Shown: in pieces, positions 43,238-51,583 of the stretch
How positions within the stretch are numbered: the stretch's first letter is position 1
How the letters are laid out: each line of letters begins with the position of its first letter
NCBI RefSeq assembly: GCF_017656475.1
Contig: NZ_JACDNT010000007.1
Location: 1-64,000, forward strand
From: Archaeoglobus sp.
GTDB lineage: Archaea > Halobacteriota > Archaeoglobi > Archaeoglobales > Archaeoglobaceae
Reading direction: 5' to 3'
Length of the DNA stretch: 64,000 nt
Position numbers and translations under genes: made by a program
The notes under the pieces: model-generated
What the model saw: only the letters and a program-made list of their open reading frames with translations
The model's database searches: none
Told to the model about the DNA's origin: nothing

Positions 43238-43390
43238 ATGGGGAAAAAGACGGTTGGTGTTAAAAAGAGACTGGCGAAAGCCTGTAAGCAGAACAGAAGG
43301 GCTCCTGTCTGGATTACCGTGAAGACAAAGAGGAGTGTGTTCGGAAGCCCGAAGAGGAGACACTGGAGAAGGAGCAAGTTAAAGGTGTGA
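43238..43390 (+). CDS. rpl39e: ribosomal protein L39e
   Basis: Only 50 residues, very basic: [20 protein letters not shown], and near the end [12 protein letters not shown]. Matches the tiny L39e that lines the ribosomal exit tunnel. ATG 43238 begins five bases after the PDCD5 stop; TGA at 43388. Confidence 0.95.
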   Translation: MGKKTVGVKKRLAKACKQNRRAPVWITVKTKRSVFGSPKRRHWRRSKLKV

Positions 43391-43400
43391 GGTGAAGGCG

Positions 43401-43667
43401 ATGGCAAAGGTCGTCTTAGAGAGGGTTTACTCGATAAGGCTCAGGCACAAGATGAAAAGGTATCCGAGATGGCTTAGGGCAAAGAAGGCTGCAAAGTATG
43501 TCAGGAAGTTTCTCAGCAGGCACATGAAGGTTGAACCTGAGAACGTGAAAATCGACACTGCTGTGAACGAGAAAATCTGGGAAAGAGGGGCTGAAAAACC
43601 ACCGACAAAGATAAGAGTGAGGGCTGTGAAGTTCGACGATGGAATAGTGGAAGTCGAGTTAGCGTGA
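43401..43667 (+). CDS. rpl31e: ribosomal protein L31e
   Basis: 88 residues. [22 protein letters not shown], then [15 protein letters not shown] and [11 protein letters not shown] 43401 follows GAGGTGAAGG; GTG 43392 overlaps that site. Its TGA lies immediately before the aIF6 start. Confidence 0.95.
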   Translation: MAKVVLERVYSIRLRHKMKRYPRWLRAKKAAKYVRKFLSRHMKVEPENVKIDTAVNEKIWERGAEKPPTKIRVRAVKFDDGIVEVELA

Positions 43668-44315
43668 ATGAAAGTTGCTGTTAACGGCAATCCTCTGATT
43701 GGACTCTACGCAAAGGTTTCCGAAGACTACGCGGTGGTTGGGGTAAACCACAAACCACTCATTGAGGCAATTGAGAACAAACTTGAGGTGGAGGTTATTG
43801 TAACAAAAATAGCCGGTTCAGAGCTTGTCGGCGCGATGATGGCTTTGAACAGCAGAGGGGCTGTGGTGAGCGACCGTATTCTTTCAAACGAGCTTAAAGA
43901 ACTTGAAAGAAGACTCGACGTATTGGTTGTCGAAACTCCCATGACGTGCTTCGGAAACAACCTGCTTGTAAACGACAGGGGTGGAATTGCAAATCCCGAA
44001 ATGGACAGCAGCATTTTGGAAAAAGTAGCTGATTTTATGGACATAGAGCTCGTCAAGGGGACTGTTGGCGGTATAAAAACAGTCGGCATGGCCGCTGTTA
44101 TAACAAATAAAGGGGGACTGGCAAATCCCAACATCAATGAGTGGGAAGCGAAGAAGCTTGAAGAAGTCGCGGGAGTGGAGGTTCTGACCGGAACCGTTAA
44201 TTTTGGAACCGACATGGTAGGTTCCGGAGTTGTTGCGAACTCAAAAGGATATGTGGTGGGAAGAGACACCACAGGATTTGAGCTGGGAATAGTTGAGGAA
44301 GCCCTTTTTCCGTGA
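43668..44315 (+). CDS. eif6: translation initiation factor aIF6
   Basis: 215 residues in five pseudo-repeats (pentein fold), seen as recurring NxxGxxxxP and G-rich turns such as VNDRGGIANPEMD, TNKGGLANPNINE and VANSKGYVVGRDTTG. Binds the large subunit and prevents premature joining. Confidence 0.96.
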   Translation: MKVAVNGNPLIGLYAKVSEDYAVVGVNHKPLIEAIENKLEVEVIVTKIAGSELVGAMMALNSRGAVVSDRILSNELKELERRLDVLVVETPMTCFGNNLLVNDRGGIANPEMDSSILEKVADFMDIELVKGTVGGIKTVGMAAVITNKGGLANPNINEWEAKKLEEVAGVEVLTGTVNFGTDMVGSGVVANSKGYVVGRDTTGFELGIVEEALFP

Positions 44316-44324
44316 GGTGATGGT

Positions 44325-44498
44325 ATGAGGTTTGAGGTTAGAGGATCGTTCAAAACACAGGAAGGCTGGCAGAGGTTCACGAAAGTCGTGGAAGCGAACA
44401 ACGAGAAGTATGCTGTTGAAAAGGTATACTCTTTGGTGGGAAGCAACCACAAAGTTAAAAGAAATCTTATAAAAATTGAGGAAGTGAAGCAGGCATGA
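44325..44498 (+). CDS. rpl18a: ribosomal protein L18ae (LX)
   Basis: 57 residues: MRFEVRGSFKTQEGWQRFTK, then NNEKYAVEKVYSLVGSNHKVKR. Short archaeal LX form. ATG 44325 sits behind GAGGTGATGGT, and its TGA overlaps the prefoldin start. Confidence 0.94.
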   Translation: MRFEVRGSFKTQEGWQRFTKVVEANNEKYAVEKVYSLVGSNHKVKRNLIKIEEVKQA

Positions 44499-44905
44499 GT
44501 TCTGAGAAGGAAATTCAGGAGAAAATTGCAACTCTGCAAATACTTCAGGAGGAGGCGGAAGCACTTCAGAGAAGAATTGTGGAGATGGAAATTCTGGAAA
44601 ACGAGTACAGAAAAACGCTTGAAACACTGGAGTTTTTTGAATCCATAGAAAATGATGTTGAGGCGCTGATGAACCTTGGAGGGGGAGTTTTTGCCTACGT
44701 TGACGTGAAGAACAGCAAGAAAATGCTCGTCGACATCGGCAGCGGAGTTGTTGTGGAGAGAGAAGTAGGAGAGGCAATCGAATTTATCAAAAAGAGGATA
44801 AAAAGAATTGAGGAAAATCAGGAGAAAATGACTTCGATGCTCCAGCAAATTTTAGCCCAGGTTCAAAAAATCCAGCAGGAGATTGCGGCAAAACAGCAGG
44901 AGTGA
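44495..44905 (+). CDS. pfdA: prefoldin alpha subunit
   Basis: 136 residues: N- and C-terminal coiled coils (KEIQEKIATLQILQEEAEALQ and FIKKRIKRIEENQEKMTSMLQ) joined by a beta hairpin with VDVKNSKKMLVDIGSGVVVE. Chaperone that passes nascent chains to the thermosome. Confidence 0.94.
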   Translation: MSSEKEIQEKIATLQILQEEAEALQRRIVEMEILENEYRKTLETLEFFESIENDVEALMNLGGGVFAYVDVKNSKKMLVDIGSGVVVEREVGEAIEFIKKRIKRIEENQEKMTSMLQQILAQVQKIQQEIAAKQQE

Positions 44906-44911
44906 ATCAGA

Positions 44912-45967
44912 ATGTTCAAGGCTCTCAAGGAGAAATTAAGTGGTTTAAGAAAGAAGATAGAGGAAAAGGAGAAGAAGGAAATTGAGGAAATAGAAATAGA
45001 AAAGGCTGAGGTTGAAAGAGAGCACCCAGAGAAGGTACAAACGAAGGAGGAAACAAAAACTGAAAAGCGGAAAGTTGGGCTGAAAGACAAGGTTGCGGCT
45101 CTTGTTGTAAGCCGAGAAGTTGTCATCGACGAAAAGAAGATAGAAGACATCCTTGAAGAACTGGAAATAATCCTCCTTGAGAGCGATGTTGCTTTTGAGG
45201 TTGTTGATGCAATATCTGAAGCTCTAAAGAGCAGGTTGGTTGGAAGAAGGAAGAAGCTGACTGAAAAACTTTCTGACATTATTATGGAAGAGCTCAAGTC
45301 AATAATACTTGAAATTCTTGACGAAAACAGGTTCGATTTTGATGAATTTGTAAAGGAGAAACTGATGGAGAAGAAGCCTTTAGTGATTGCCTTTGTTGGC
45401 GTTAACGGCACGGGAAAGACAACCACTATCGCCAAGGTGGCAAACAGGCTGATGAAGCAGGGCTATTCAGTAGTGCTGGCTGCTGGAGATACTTTCAGAG
45501 CGGGAGCTATAGAGCAGCTTGAAGAACACGCGAAAAAGCTTGGAGTTAAGCTGATAAAGCACAAGCATGGTTCTGACCCGGCAGCGGTTATTTACGATGC
45601 GATAAAGCATGCGGAGAGCAAGGGAATTGATGTCGTGCTTGCAGACACCGCTGGAAGAATGCACACCAAAAAGAACCTTCTCGACCAGCTTGAAAAGATA
45701 AAGAGGGTGACAAAGCCAGACCTGATAATATTCGTGGACGAGAGCATTGCCGGAAACGATGCGGTGGAGAGGGCGAGAATGTTCGCAGAAACTGTGGGGA
45801 TCGACGGAAGCATTTTGACGAAGCTCGACGCTGACCCCAAGGGAGGTTCTGCGATTTCCATCAGCTATGTTACTAAGAAACCGGTGTTGTTCTTTGGAGT
45901 TGGACAGGAGTACGACGACCTCGTGAAGTTTGACTCGAAATGGTTGATTGAAAGAATCTTTTCATGA
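44912..45967 (+). CDS. ftsY: signal recognition particle receptor FtsY
   Basis: 351 residues. Charged N-terminal helix (residues 1-60), NG domain with GVNGTGKTTTIAKVANRL, AAGDTFRAGAIEQLE, DTAGRMHTKKNL and TKLDADPKGGSAISI. Targets SRP-ribosome complexes to the membrane. Its stop overlaps cofC. Confidence 0.97.
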   Translation: MFKALKEKLSGLRKKIEEKEKKEIEEIEIEKAEVEREHPEKVQTKEETKTEKRKVGLKDKVAALVVSREVVIDEKKIEDILEELEIILLESDVAFEVVDAISEALKSRLVGRRKKLTEKLSDIIMEELKSIILEILDENRFDFDEFVKEKLMEKKPLVIAFVGVNGTGKTTTIAKVANRLMKQGYSVVLAAGDTFRAGAIEQLEEHAKKLGVKLIKHKHGSDPAAVIYDAIKHAESKGIDVVLADTAGRMHTKKNLLDQLEKIKRVTKPDLIIFVDESIAGNDAVERARMFAETVGIDGSILTKLDADPKGGSAISISYVTKKPVLFFGVGQEYDDLVKFDSKWLIERIFS

Positions 45968-46584
45968 AGATTATCATCCCTTTTAAGGCAAACAATCCCA
46001 AATCGAGGCTTTCCTCACTTCTCAGCGAGGAGGAGAGGAGGGAGCTTGCAAGGTTAATGCTCCTCGATGTTATTGATGCTGCAAAACCCTTCGGGGATGT
46101 TTTAGTTTTGTGCCCTGCAGAAGTCGAACTGGAAGGTGTTGAGGTTGTTGTTGACACCTCTGATTTGAACACAGCTATTAACAAGCTAATTGATCAGGTT
46201 CCAGTGGCGGTGATAATGTCAGATCTTCCTCTCCTCAATGAAGAGGTTTTGAGGGGGTTCTTTGAAACGGAAGGTGATGTGGTCATTGCTCCCGGAAGGA
46301 AAGGGGGAACCAACATGCTTCTCGTGAGAAAAAGAGGGTTCAGAGTTTCTTATCACTACGGAAGTTTCTTCAAACACCTCGAAATAGCTCTGAAATCGGG
46401 AATGAAAGCGGAAATTTTCGATTCCTTCTTCTCATCTGTCGACATCGATGACGAGAACGACCTTCTTGAGCTCATGATGCACGGGGAGGGGAAGAGGTCT
46501 CAAAAGTTTTTGAAGGATATCGGTTTCTCTGTGAGTTTTGAGAAAACACCCAGACTTGAACGTAGAGTTTTTATGCAACCATAA
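45964..46584 (+). CDS. cofC: 2-phospho-L-lactate guanylyltransferase
   Basis: 206 residues. Nucleotidyltransferase fold: IIPFKANNPKSRLSSLLSEEER, VAVIMSDLPLLNEEVL, VVIAPGRKGGTNMLLVR and FSSVDIDDENDLLEL. Makes the activated lactyl (or phosphoenolpyruvyl) guanosine for coenzyme F420. Fused into the ftsY operon by an ATGA overlap. Confidence 0.92.
   Translation: MKIIIPFKANNPKSRLSSLLSEEERRELARLMLLDVIDAAKPFGDVLVLCPAEVELEGVEVVVDTSDLNTAINKLIDQVPVAVIMSDLPLLNEEVLRGFFETEGDVVIAPGRKGGTNMLLVRKRGFRVSYHYGSFFKHLEIALKSGMKAEIFDSFFSSVDIDDENDLLELMMHGEGKRSQKFLKDIGFSVSFEKTPRLERRVFMQP
46567..46576 (+). promoter_or_regulatory. possible box A for rfcS
   Basis: A GTTTTTATGC stretch in the end of cofC lies about 26 bases before ATG 46598, which lacks a ribosome site. 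rfcS may therefore have its own leaderless promoter within the operon. Confidence 0.35.
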
Positions 46585-46597
46585 TTAAAAAACTTTG

Positions 46598-47557
46598 ATG
46601 GAGAACTTCGAAATCTGGGTTGAAAAATACCGCCCCCGCACTCTTGACGAGGTTGTGGGACAGGACGAGGTAATTCAGAGGCTTAAGGGATACGTTGAAA
46701 GGAAGAACATACCTCATCTCCTCTTTTCAGGCCCACCCGGAACAGGGAAGACAGCAACGGCAATAGCTCTTGCGAGGGATTTGTTCGGAGAGAACTGGAG
46801 GGACAACTTTATCGAGATGAATGCGAGTGATGAGAGGGGAATTGATGTTGTCAGGCACAAGATCAAGGATTTCGCGAGAACTGCTCCTATTGGGGATGCT
46901 CCCTTCAAGATAATCTTTCTCGATGAGGCTGATGCCCTCACTGCTGATGCTCAGGCTGCTTTGAGGAGAACGATGGAGATGTACTCGAAGTCATGCAGGT
47001 TCATACTGAGCTGCAACTACGTGAGCAGGATAATCGAGCCCATTCAGAGCAGGTGTGCCGTTTTCAAGTTTAGGCCCGTACCCAAGGAGGCAATGAAGAG
47101 GAGACTGATGGAAATATGCGAAAAAGAGGGTGTGAAGATAACAGAAGACGGTCTTGAGGCTTTGATATACATTTCTGGAGGAGACTTCAGAAAAGCCATC
47201 AATGCCCTTCAGGGTGCTGCTGCACTTGGAGAGGTCGTGGATGCTGAAACAATTTACCAGATAACCGCAACAGCAAGACCTGAGGAGATGTCAGAGTTGA
47301 TTCAAACCGCGTTAAAGGGCAACTTCATGGAGGCGAGAGAAATACTGGACAGGTTGATGGTGGAATACGGGATGAGCGGGGAGGATATAGTATCACAGCT
47401 ATTCAGGGAAATTATCTCGATGCCAGTGGAGGACAGTTTGAAAGTTCAGCTAATCGACAAGCTTGGAGAGATTGACTTCAGGCTGACTGAGGGTGCGAAT
47501 GAGAGAATTCAGCTTGATGCTTATCTGGCATACCTTTCCACTCTTGCCAAGAAGTGA
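46598..47557 (+). CDS. rfcS: replication factor C small subunit
   Basis: 319 residues. Clamp loader ATPase: WVEKYRPRTLDEVVGQ, GPPGTGKTATAIALARD, IFLDEADALTADAQAALRRTME and the SRC motif in EPIQSRCAVFKF. C-terminal collar domain present. The large subunit is not in the window. Stop overlaps taw3. Confidence 0.97.
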   Translation: MENFEIWVEKYRPRTLDEVVGQDEVIQRLKGYVERKNIPHLLFSGPPGTGKTATAIALARDLFGENWRDNFIEMNASDERGIDVVRHKIKDFARTAPIGDAPFKIIFLDEADALTADAQAALRRTMEMYSKSCRFILSCNYVSRIIEPIQSRCAVFKFRPVPKEAMKRRLMEICEKEGVKITEDGLEALIYISGGDFRKAINALQGAAALGEVVDAETIYQITATARPEEMSELIQTALKGNFMEAREILDRLMVEYGMSGEDIVSQLFREIISMPVEDSLKVQLIDKLGEIDFRLTEGANERIQLDAYLAYLSTLAKK

Positions 47558-48144
47558 TGTGGGAGCGTTTCAGAGAGAAGAGGTATAGAGGCTATCTTGA
47601 AGCAAAAGCTAAGGGGAAAGTCGATGAAGATATAGTCTATTTGCTTGACCTCATCAACAAATTTGACTGCTTTGTCACCCTTTCAAGCTGCAGTGGAAGG
47701 ATAGCAGTTGTCGATCTTAAAAAGCCGGGGGATAAGGTTAACTCAGAGTTTTTGGGCAAGTGGCATGGAGGTGCAGAGGCAAAAGATATCAAGATGGCAG
47801 CAATGAGGTGCAGAAACACCGCTTGGCTTATCCAGTATCCACCCATCATTCATGTTGCATGCAGGGATATTGACGCTGCAAAAATTTTGATGAACATTGC
47901 AAACCAGGCCGGTTTCAGGAGAAGCGGTATTATATCCTTAAACCATTATGTGGTTGAAATAGCCTCTCTTGAGAGAGTCGAACTTCCTATTGCTGAAGGC
48001 TACAAAATGCTCATCGACGATGAGTACCTTGAGTATGCTGTTAAATGTGCGAACGAGAAACTCTTCAAGGGAAAGGAAAAATTGAGGAGGCTGTATGCTG
48101 TTTTAGAGTCTCTTCAGCGTGAAAACACCTATTGCGGCGATTAG
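47557..48144 (+). CDS. taw3: tRNA(Phe) wybutosine-type methyltransferase Taw3
   Basis: 195 residues. TYW3 family: TLSSCSGRIAVVDL, LGKWHGGAEAKDI and SGIISLNHYVVEIAS. Methylates the tricyclic guanosine at position 37. ATG 47557 uses the last base of the rfcS stop. Its final 42 bases overlap the convergent DUF373 gene. Confidence 0.9.
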   Translation: MWERFREKRYRGYLEAKAKGKVDEDIVYLLDLINKFDCFVTLSSCSGRIAVVDLKKPGDKVNSEFLGKWHGGAEAKDIKMAAMRCRNTAWLIQYPPIIHVACRDIDAAKILMNIANQAGFRRSGIISLNHYVVEIASLERVELPIAEGYKMLIDDEYLEYAVKCANEKLFKGKEKLRRLYAVLESLQRENTYCGD

Positions 48145-49137
48145 TATTGCCCCCACAATTGATCCTGCGAGGCTCTGAAGGGCGTTCGGGGATTCAGGGT
48201 TGAGTACGTAAGCAGCCGAGGCCCAGACAATCAGACCAAAGGCTATCAGCAGAAAGATTATTGTGAAGTACTTTGAAACTCTTCTGTTTTCTGCGTAAGC
48301 ATCAGCGGCTCTTGCCAGCATTGCGAATATTCCGGAAAGCACGAACCACCAGGTACTGTAGAAAACGAAGCTTGAAATTGCTTCCGTTGCTTCTGGAACG
48401 TTAACAGAAGCGTTGAATCCATTCACAATGCTGATTATGAGCAATATGGCTGAGGTTACGTAGAAGATAAACGAGAGTCTTCCCTCCACCAGCGATACGC
48501 GAACGGCATCCAGAAGGTTTGCTATGTTCTGCTCCCAGCCGTACGCTTTTACCATGAAATAAACACCGAGGAAAAATATTATTCCACCAAGCCCCCATTC
48601 GGGATGCTGCATAACGAGAAAGATTGAATAAACGAGGAATATCATTCCAAGAGGAGCAAGAGTGATTCTTGCGATCTTCGGGTCGTTCAGCATTCTTCTT
48701 ATAAGAAAATAGGTGCTTTCAATCGTTCTGCTTTGCCTCACAACGACTCTTTGAACCGAGTCTATCTTAACTCTTGAGGAGATAATCGGAAGAACGAACT
48801 CATCCTCTGATCCGTCAGTAACGAGTATTGCACTTGATGGTCTTAAGTTCAAGACCGCCCTGTCAAGCTGCTCCGCAATTTTTGAGTCAGAAACAACACC
48901 AACGCTCTTGTCCCCACAAATTACGACAACTTCAACGTCTTCTCCCTTCTCTTTAAGGTCATCGTAGATTTTTATCGCTGCGAACATTGCATTGACGTCT
49001 GAATCTTCTGGATCTGCTGTACCGAGCCTTACCGCAGCGGAAACGACGTTATCTCTTCCGATAACAGGTGATGAAATACCTGCCTTCTGCCCTAAGTCAT
49101 CATCCCTGTCAATCACAAGCACAAGCTTTTTTGCCAT
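48103..49137 (-). CDS. DUF373 membrane protein
   Basis: 344 residues. The N-terminal ~145 residues form a soluble alpha/beta domain (LVLVIDRDDDLGQKAGISSPVIGRD), followed by seven or so membrane spans to the C-terminus. The family is archaeal and its function is unknown. The phosphate-like RDDDLG turn suggests nucleotide or metal binding. Confidence 0.88.
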   Translation of the reverse strand: MAKKLVLVIDRDDDLGQKAGISSPVIGRDNVVSAAVRLGTADPEDSDVNAMFAAIKIYDDLKEKGEDVEVVVICGDKSVGVVSDSKIAEQLDRAVLNLRPSSAILVTDGSEDEFVLPIISSRVKIDSVQRVVVRQSRTIESTYFLIRRMLNDPKIARITLAPLGMIFLVYSIFLVMQHPEWGLGGIIFFLGVYFMVKAYGWEQNIANLLDAVRVSLVEGRLSFIFYVTSAILLIISIVNGFNASVNVPEATEAISSFVFYSTWWFVLSGIFAMLARAADAYAENRRVSKYFTIIFLLIAFGLIVWASAAYVLNPESPNALQSLAGSIVGAILIAAIGVFTLKRL

Positions 49138-49168
49138 TAAAAAAATGTGGGAGGAAATATATAAAAAA

Positions 49169-50323
49169 CTATCTGAACTTGCCGAGAATGTCCCTCGCTA
49201 TGGTGTTGAGCTGAACCTCCTTCGTCCCCTCGTAAATTTCGGTAATCTTTGCATCTCTGAAGAATCTCTCCACCTCATACTCAGCTATGTAGCCGTAACC
49301 TCCGTGCATCTGCACAGCTTCATCACATATTTTGACAGCAAGCTTTCCTGCGTAATATTTGGCCATCGAAGTCAGCCCGGGATCAATCCTGCCCTGATCG
49401 TAGTTCCAAGCTGCCTTGTATATCAGCAATCTTGCCGCTTCAAGCTGTGTTTTTAGGTCAGCAATTCTGTGCTGTAAAGCCTGAAAAGCTCCTATCGGCT
49501 GTCCGAACTGCTTCCTCTGCTTTACATAGTTAACAAGCCTATCAAAAGCACCCTGAGCAATTCCCAAAGCCTGAGCAGCGATCTCAATTCTGCTCTCGTC
49601 AAAGAACTCCAGAACCTGATAAAAGCCTCTGTTAAGCTCTCCAATAACTGCAGACTCGTCAACCCTCACATCTTTGAAAACGACTTCGGCAGTTGGAGAG
49701 GCCCTTATGCCGAGCTTACCCCCGATCTTGGTTGTCTTCAGTCCAGGAGTGCCTTTCTTCACGAGGAAAGTGGAGAACCCCCTGTAGCGTGGCTGTGCAT
49801 CGGGGTTGGTGACAGCAAGGACTACGTAGTAGTCTGCGATTGTTCCATTTGTGATGAATGTCTTTGATCCATTGATGACCCACTCATCTCCATCCTTCTC
49901 GGCTTTCGTTTTTATCGCCGTCAAATCGCTGCCAGCTTCGGGCTCTGTGTAGCAGCCTGCAGTGATTGCCTCACCGCCAGCCACCTTTGGCAGAACCTCT
50001 TTTTTCTGCTCCTCGCTGCCGAACCTCATCACCACTTCAGAGGAGAAGTCTGAAAGGAGTAAGGCACTTCCAATTGTGCTGTCAGCTCTACAAAACTCCT
50101 CGACGATGAGTATGTTCTCAAGCACACCCATTCCCGCTCCGCCGTACTCCTCAGGAAAATGCACGCCGATGAAACCAAGCTCACACGCCTTTTTCCATAA
50201 ATCAAAGGGGAACTCTTCATTTCTGTCGTACTCCTCAGCCCTCTCCTTTGTGAACTCGTTTACGGCGAACTCTCTGGCAGCGTTTTTAATATCCTTTTGG
50301 TCTTGAGTAAGCTCGAAGTCCAT
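49169..50323 (-). CDS. acd: acyl-CoA dehydrogenase
   Basis: 384 residues. TEPEAGSDLTAIKTKAE near residue 125, ESRIEIAAQALGIAQGAF, FGQPIGAFQALQHRIADL and the C-terminal ITEIYEGTKEVQLNTIARDIL carry the family pattern, with the usual base Glu in YEGT. Paralogue of 2185-3333; the active-site neighbourhood differs (EGTKE versus EGTSE). Alone in its unit. Confidence 0.95.
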   Translation of the reverse strand: MDFELTQDQKDIKNAAREFAVNEFTKERAEEYDRNEEFPFDLWKKACELGFIGVHFPEEYGGAGMGVLENILIVEEFCRADSTIGSALLLSDFSSEVVMRFGSEEQKKEVLPKVAGGEAITAGCYTEPEAGSDLTAIKTKAEKDGDEWVINGSKTFITNGTIADYYVVLAVTNPDAQPRYRGFSTFLVKKGTPGLKTTKIGGKLGIRASPTAEVVFKDVRVDESAVIGELNRGFYQVLEFFDESRIEIAAQALGIAQGAFDRLVNYVKQRKQFGQPIGAFQALQHRIADLKTQLEAARLLIYKAAWNYDQGRIDPGLTSMAKYYAGKLAVKICDEAVQMHGGYGYIAEYEVERFFRDAKITEIYEGTKEVQLNTIARDILGKFR

Positions 50324-50448
50324 AACGCTTCTCCAACAAAAAACATTTAATATTTTGCCTTTTCAACTTTATTTTCACTTTATATTTGCTGTTGCCTACG
50401 AAGTCCAAAACACCAAAATCTTATATTTTCTTAAGGTTAGGTGGAGTG

Positions 50449-50787
50449 ATGAATCTGGTGTACATGCAGATATTGCCGGGTGGGCAGGAATGGTTGCTGA
50501 TACTGCTGGTAATATTTCTGCTATTTGGAGCAAGCAAGCTGCCAGAAGTTGCAAGAAGTCTTGGGAGGAGCATGGGTGAGTTCAAGAAAGCCCAGAGAGA
50601 GGCAGAAATGGAGCTAAGGCAGTTCGAAAGGGAGTTAAGAGAGGGGAAATATACCAGAGATGAGAAAAGGGCAAGGCTTGAAAAAATAGCGAGAGACTTG
50701 GGAATAGATCCGGAAGGAAAAAGTGACGACGAATTGCTCGAGGAAATAAACAAAGCTCTTCCCAAGAGGGAAAAGGCAGAACCGTAA
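50449..50787 (+). CDS. tatA: twin-arginine translocase TatA-family protein
   Basis: 112 residues. One span, EWLLILLVIFLLFGASKLPEV, then the amphipathic helix RSLGRSMGEFKKAQRE, and a charged C-terminal tail longer than in many TatA proteins. Pore component for folded protein export. ATG 50449 follows AGGTGG; ATG 50464 is also possible. tatC is not nearby. Confidence 0.9.
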   Translation: MNLVYMQILPGGQEWLLILLVIFLLFGASKLPEVARSLGRSMGEFKKAQREAEMELRQFERELREGKYTRDEKRARLEKIARDLGIDPEGKSDDELLEEINKALPKREKAEP

Positions 50788-50790
50788 ATT

Positions 50791-50798
50791 TTTATATC
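50791..50798 (+). promoter_or_regulatory. box A for the 2-oxoacid oxidoreductase operon
   Basis: TTTATATC centred 26 bases before ATG 50820, so the first gene is probably read from a leaderless message. Confidence 0.55.
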
Positions 50799-50819
50799 TG
50801 TTACCGTTCTGAATGCAGT

Positions 50820-51344
50820 ATGTTTTTGGAGATTTCAATATACTGCAGGGGAGGCCAGGGAGGAGTGACAACAGCCAGGATTTTAGCTGCTGCAGCAATG
50901 CTTCAGGGTTATTTCAGCCAGTCCATGCCACAGTTTGGCCCTGAGAGGAGAGGGGCTGAGGTGAGGGCATTTTTAAGAATTTCAGATAATGAGATTAGGA
51001 GAAAATGTGCTGTTACAGACCCAGATGTTGTGATTCTTTTTGACCAGAGGCTTGGTTATGATGGGGATCCTGAAACCGTTGTGGTTAACTGCAATTCAAA
51101 ACCATTTAACCAGATTGGACAGACCAAGGTTTGCCAGGTTGACGCTACAGAGATTGCTGTGAGGCATGGCCTCGTAAGTGCGGGCTGGCCAATACTCGGC
51201 CCTGCAATGGGAGGCGCTGCAGCGAAGATTTTGGATATCGATTACAGATGTCTTATGGAGGCAATAAAGATGGAACTCGGTGATAAGGCTGAAAAGAGTA
51301 TGAAAGCTGCAGAGGAGGCTTACAAGGTGGTTAAATGCGTTTAG
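50820..51344 (+). CDS. 2-oxoacid:ferredoxin oxidoreductase, gamma subunit
   Basis: 174 residues. EISIYCRGGQGGVTTARILA and MPQFGPERRGAEVRA mark the gamma subunit of the pyruvate/2-ketoisovalerate group. It overlaps the delta subunit gene. Order gamma, delta, alpha, beta is the classical archaeal one. Confidence 0.93.
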   Translation: MFLEISIYCRGGQGGVTTARILAAAAMLQGYFSQSMPQFGPERRGAEVRAFLRISDNEIRRKCAVTDPDVVILFDQRLGYDGDPETVVVNCNSKPFNQIGQTKVCQVDATEIAVRHGLVSAGWPILGPAMGGAAAKILDIDYRCLMEAIKMELGDKAEKSMKAAEEAYKVVKCV

Positions 51345-51583
51345 ACCCTTTATTCTCCAAAGCAACTGCTGGATCTGCGGGCGAAACAGGAAGCTGGCGA
51401 AACTTCAGACCTGTTGTTGATTTAAAAAAGTGTTCGGGGTGTAAGGAGTGCTTTTATTACTGCCCGGAGGGAGTGATTGAGGTAAAAGGTGTTGCCAGAA
51501 TTGATTACAGGTTTTGCAAGGGGTGTGGAGTTTGTCGGGAAGTATGCATGCAGAAAGCGATTGTGATGGTACAAGAGGAATGA
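51335..51583 (+). CDS. 2-oxoacid:ferredoxin oxidoreductase, delta (ferredoxin) subunit
   Basis: 82 residues. Two 4Fe-4S motifs, CSGCKECFYYCPEG and CKGCGVCREVCMQKA, pass electrons from the TPP site to ferredoxin. Confidence 0.94.
   Translation: MRLDPLFSKATAGSAGETGSWRNFRPVVDLKKCSGCKECFYYCPEGVIEVKGVARIDYRFCKGCGVCREVCMQKAIVMVQEE

Noticed and set aside
43727-44848. Long antisense frame of 373 codons across aIF6, L18ae and prefoldin
   Set aside because: It is the mirror of well-supported genes, rich in Ser/Phe/Leu and with no family pattern.
51514-51579. Upstream start for the oxidoreductase alpha subunit
   Set aside because: It would overlap the ferredoxin subunit deeply, and the protein homology begins at ATG 51580.
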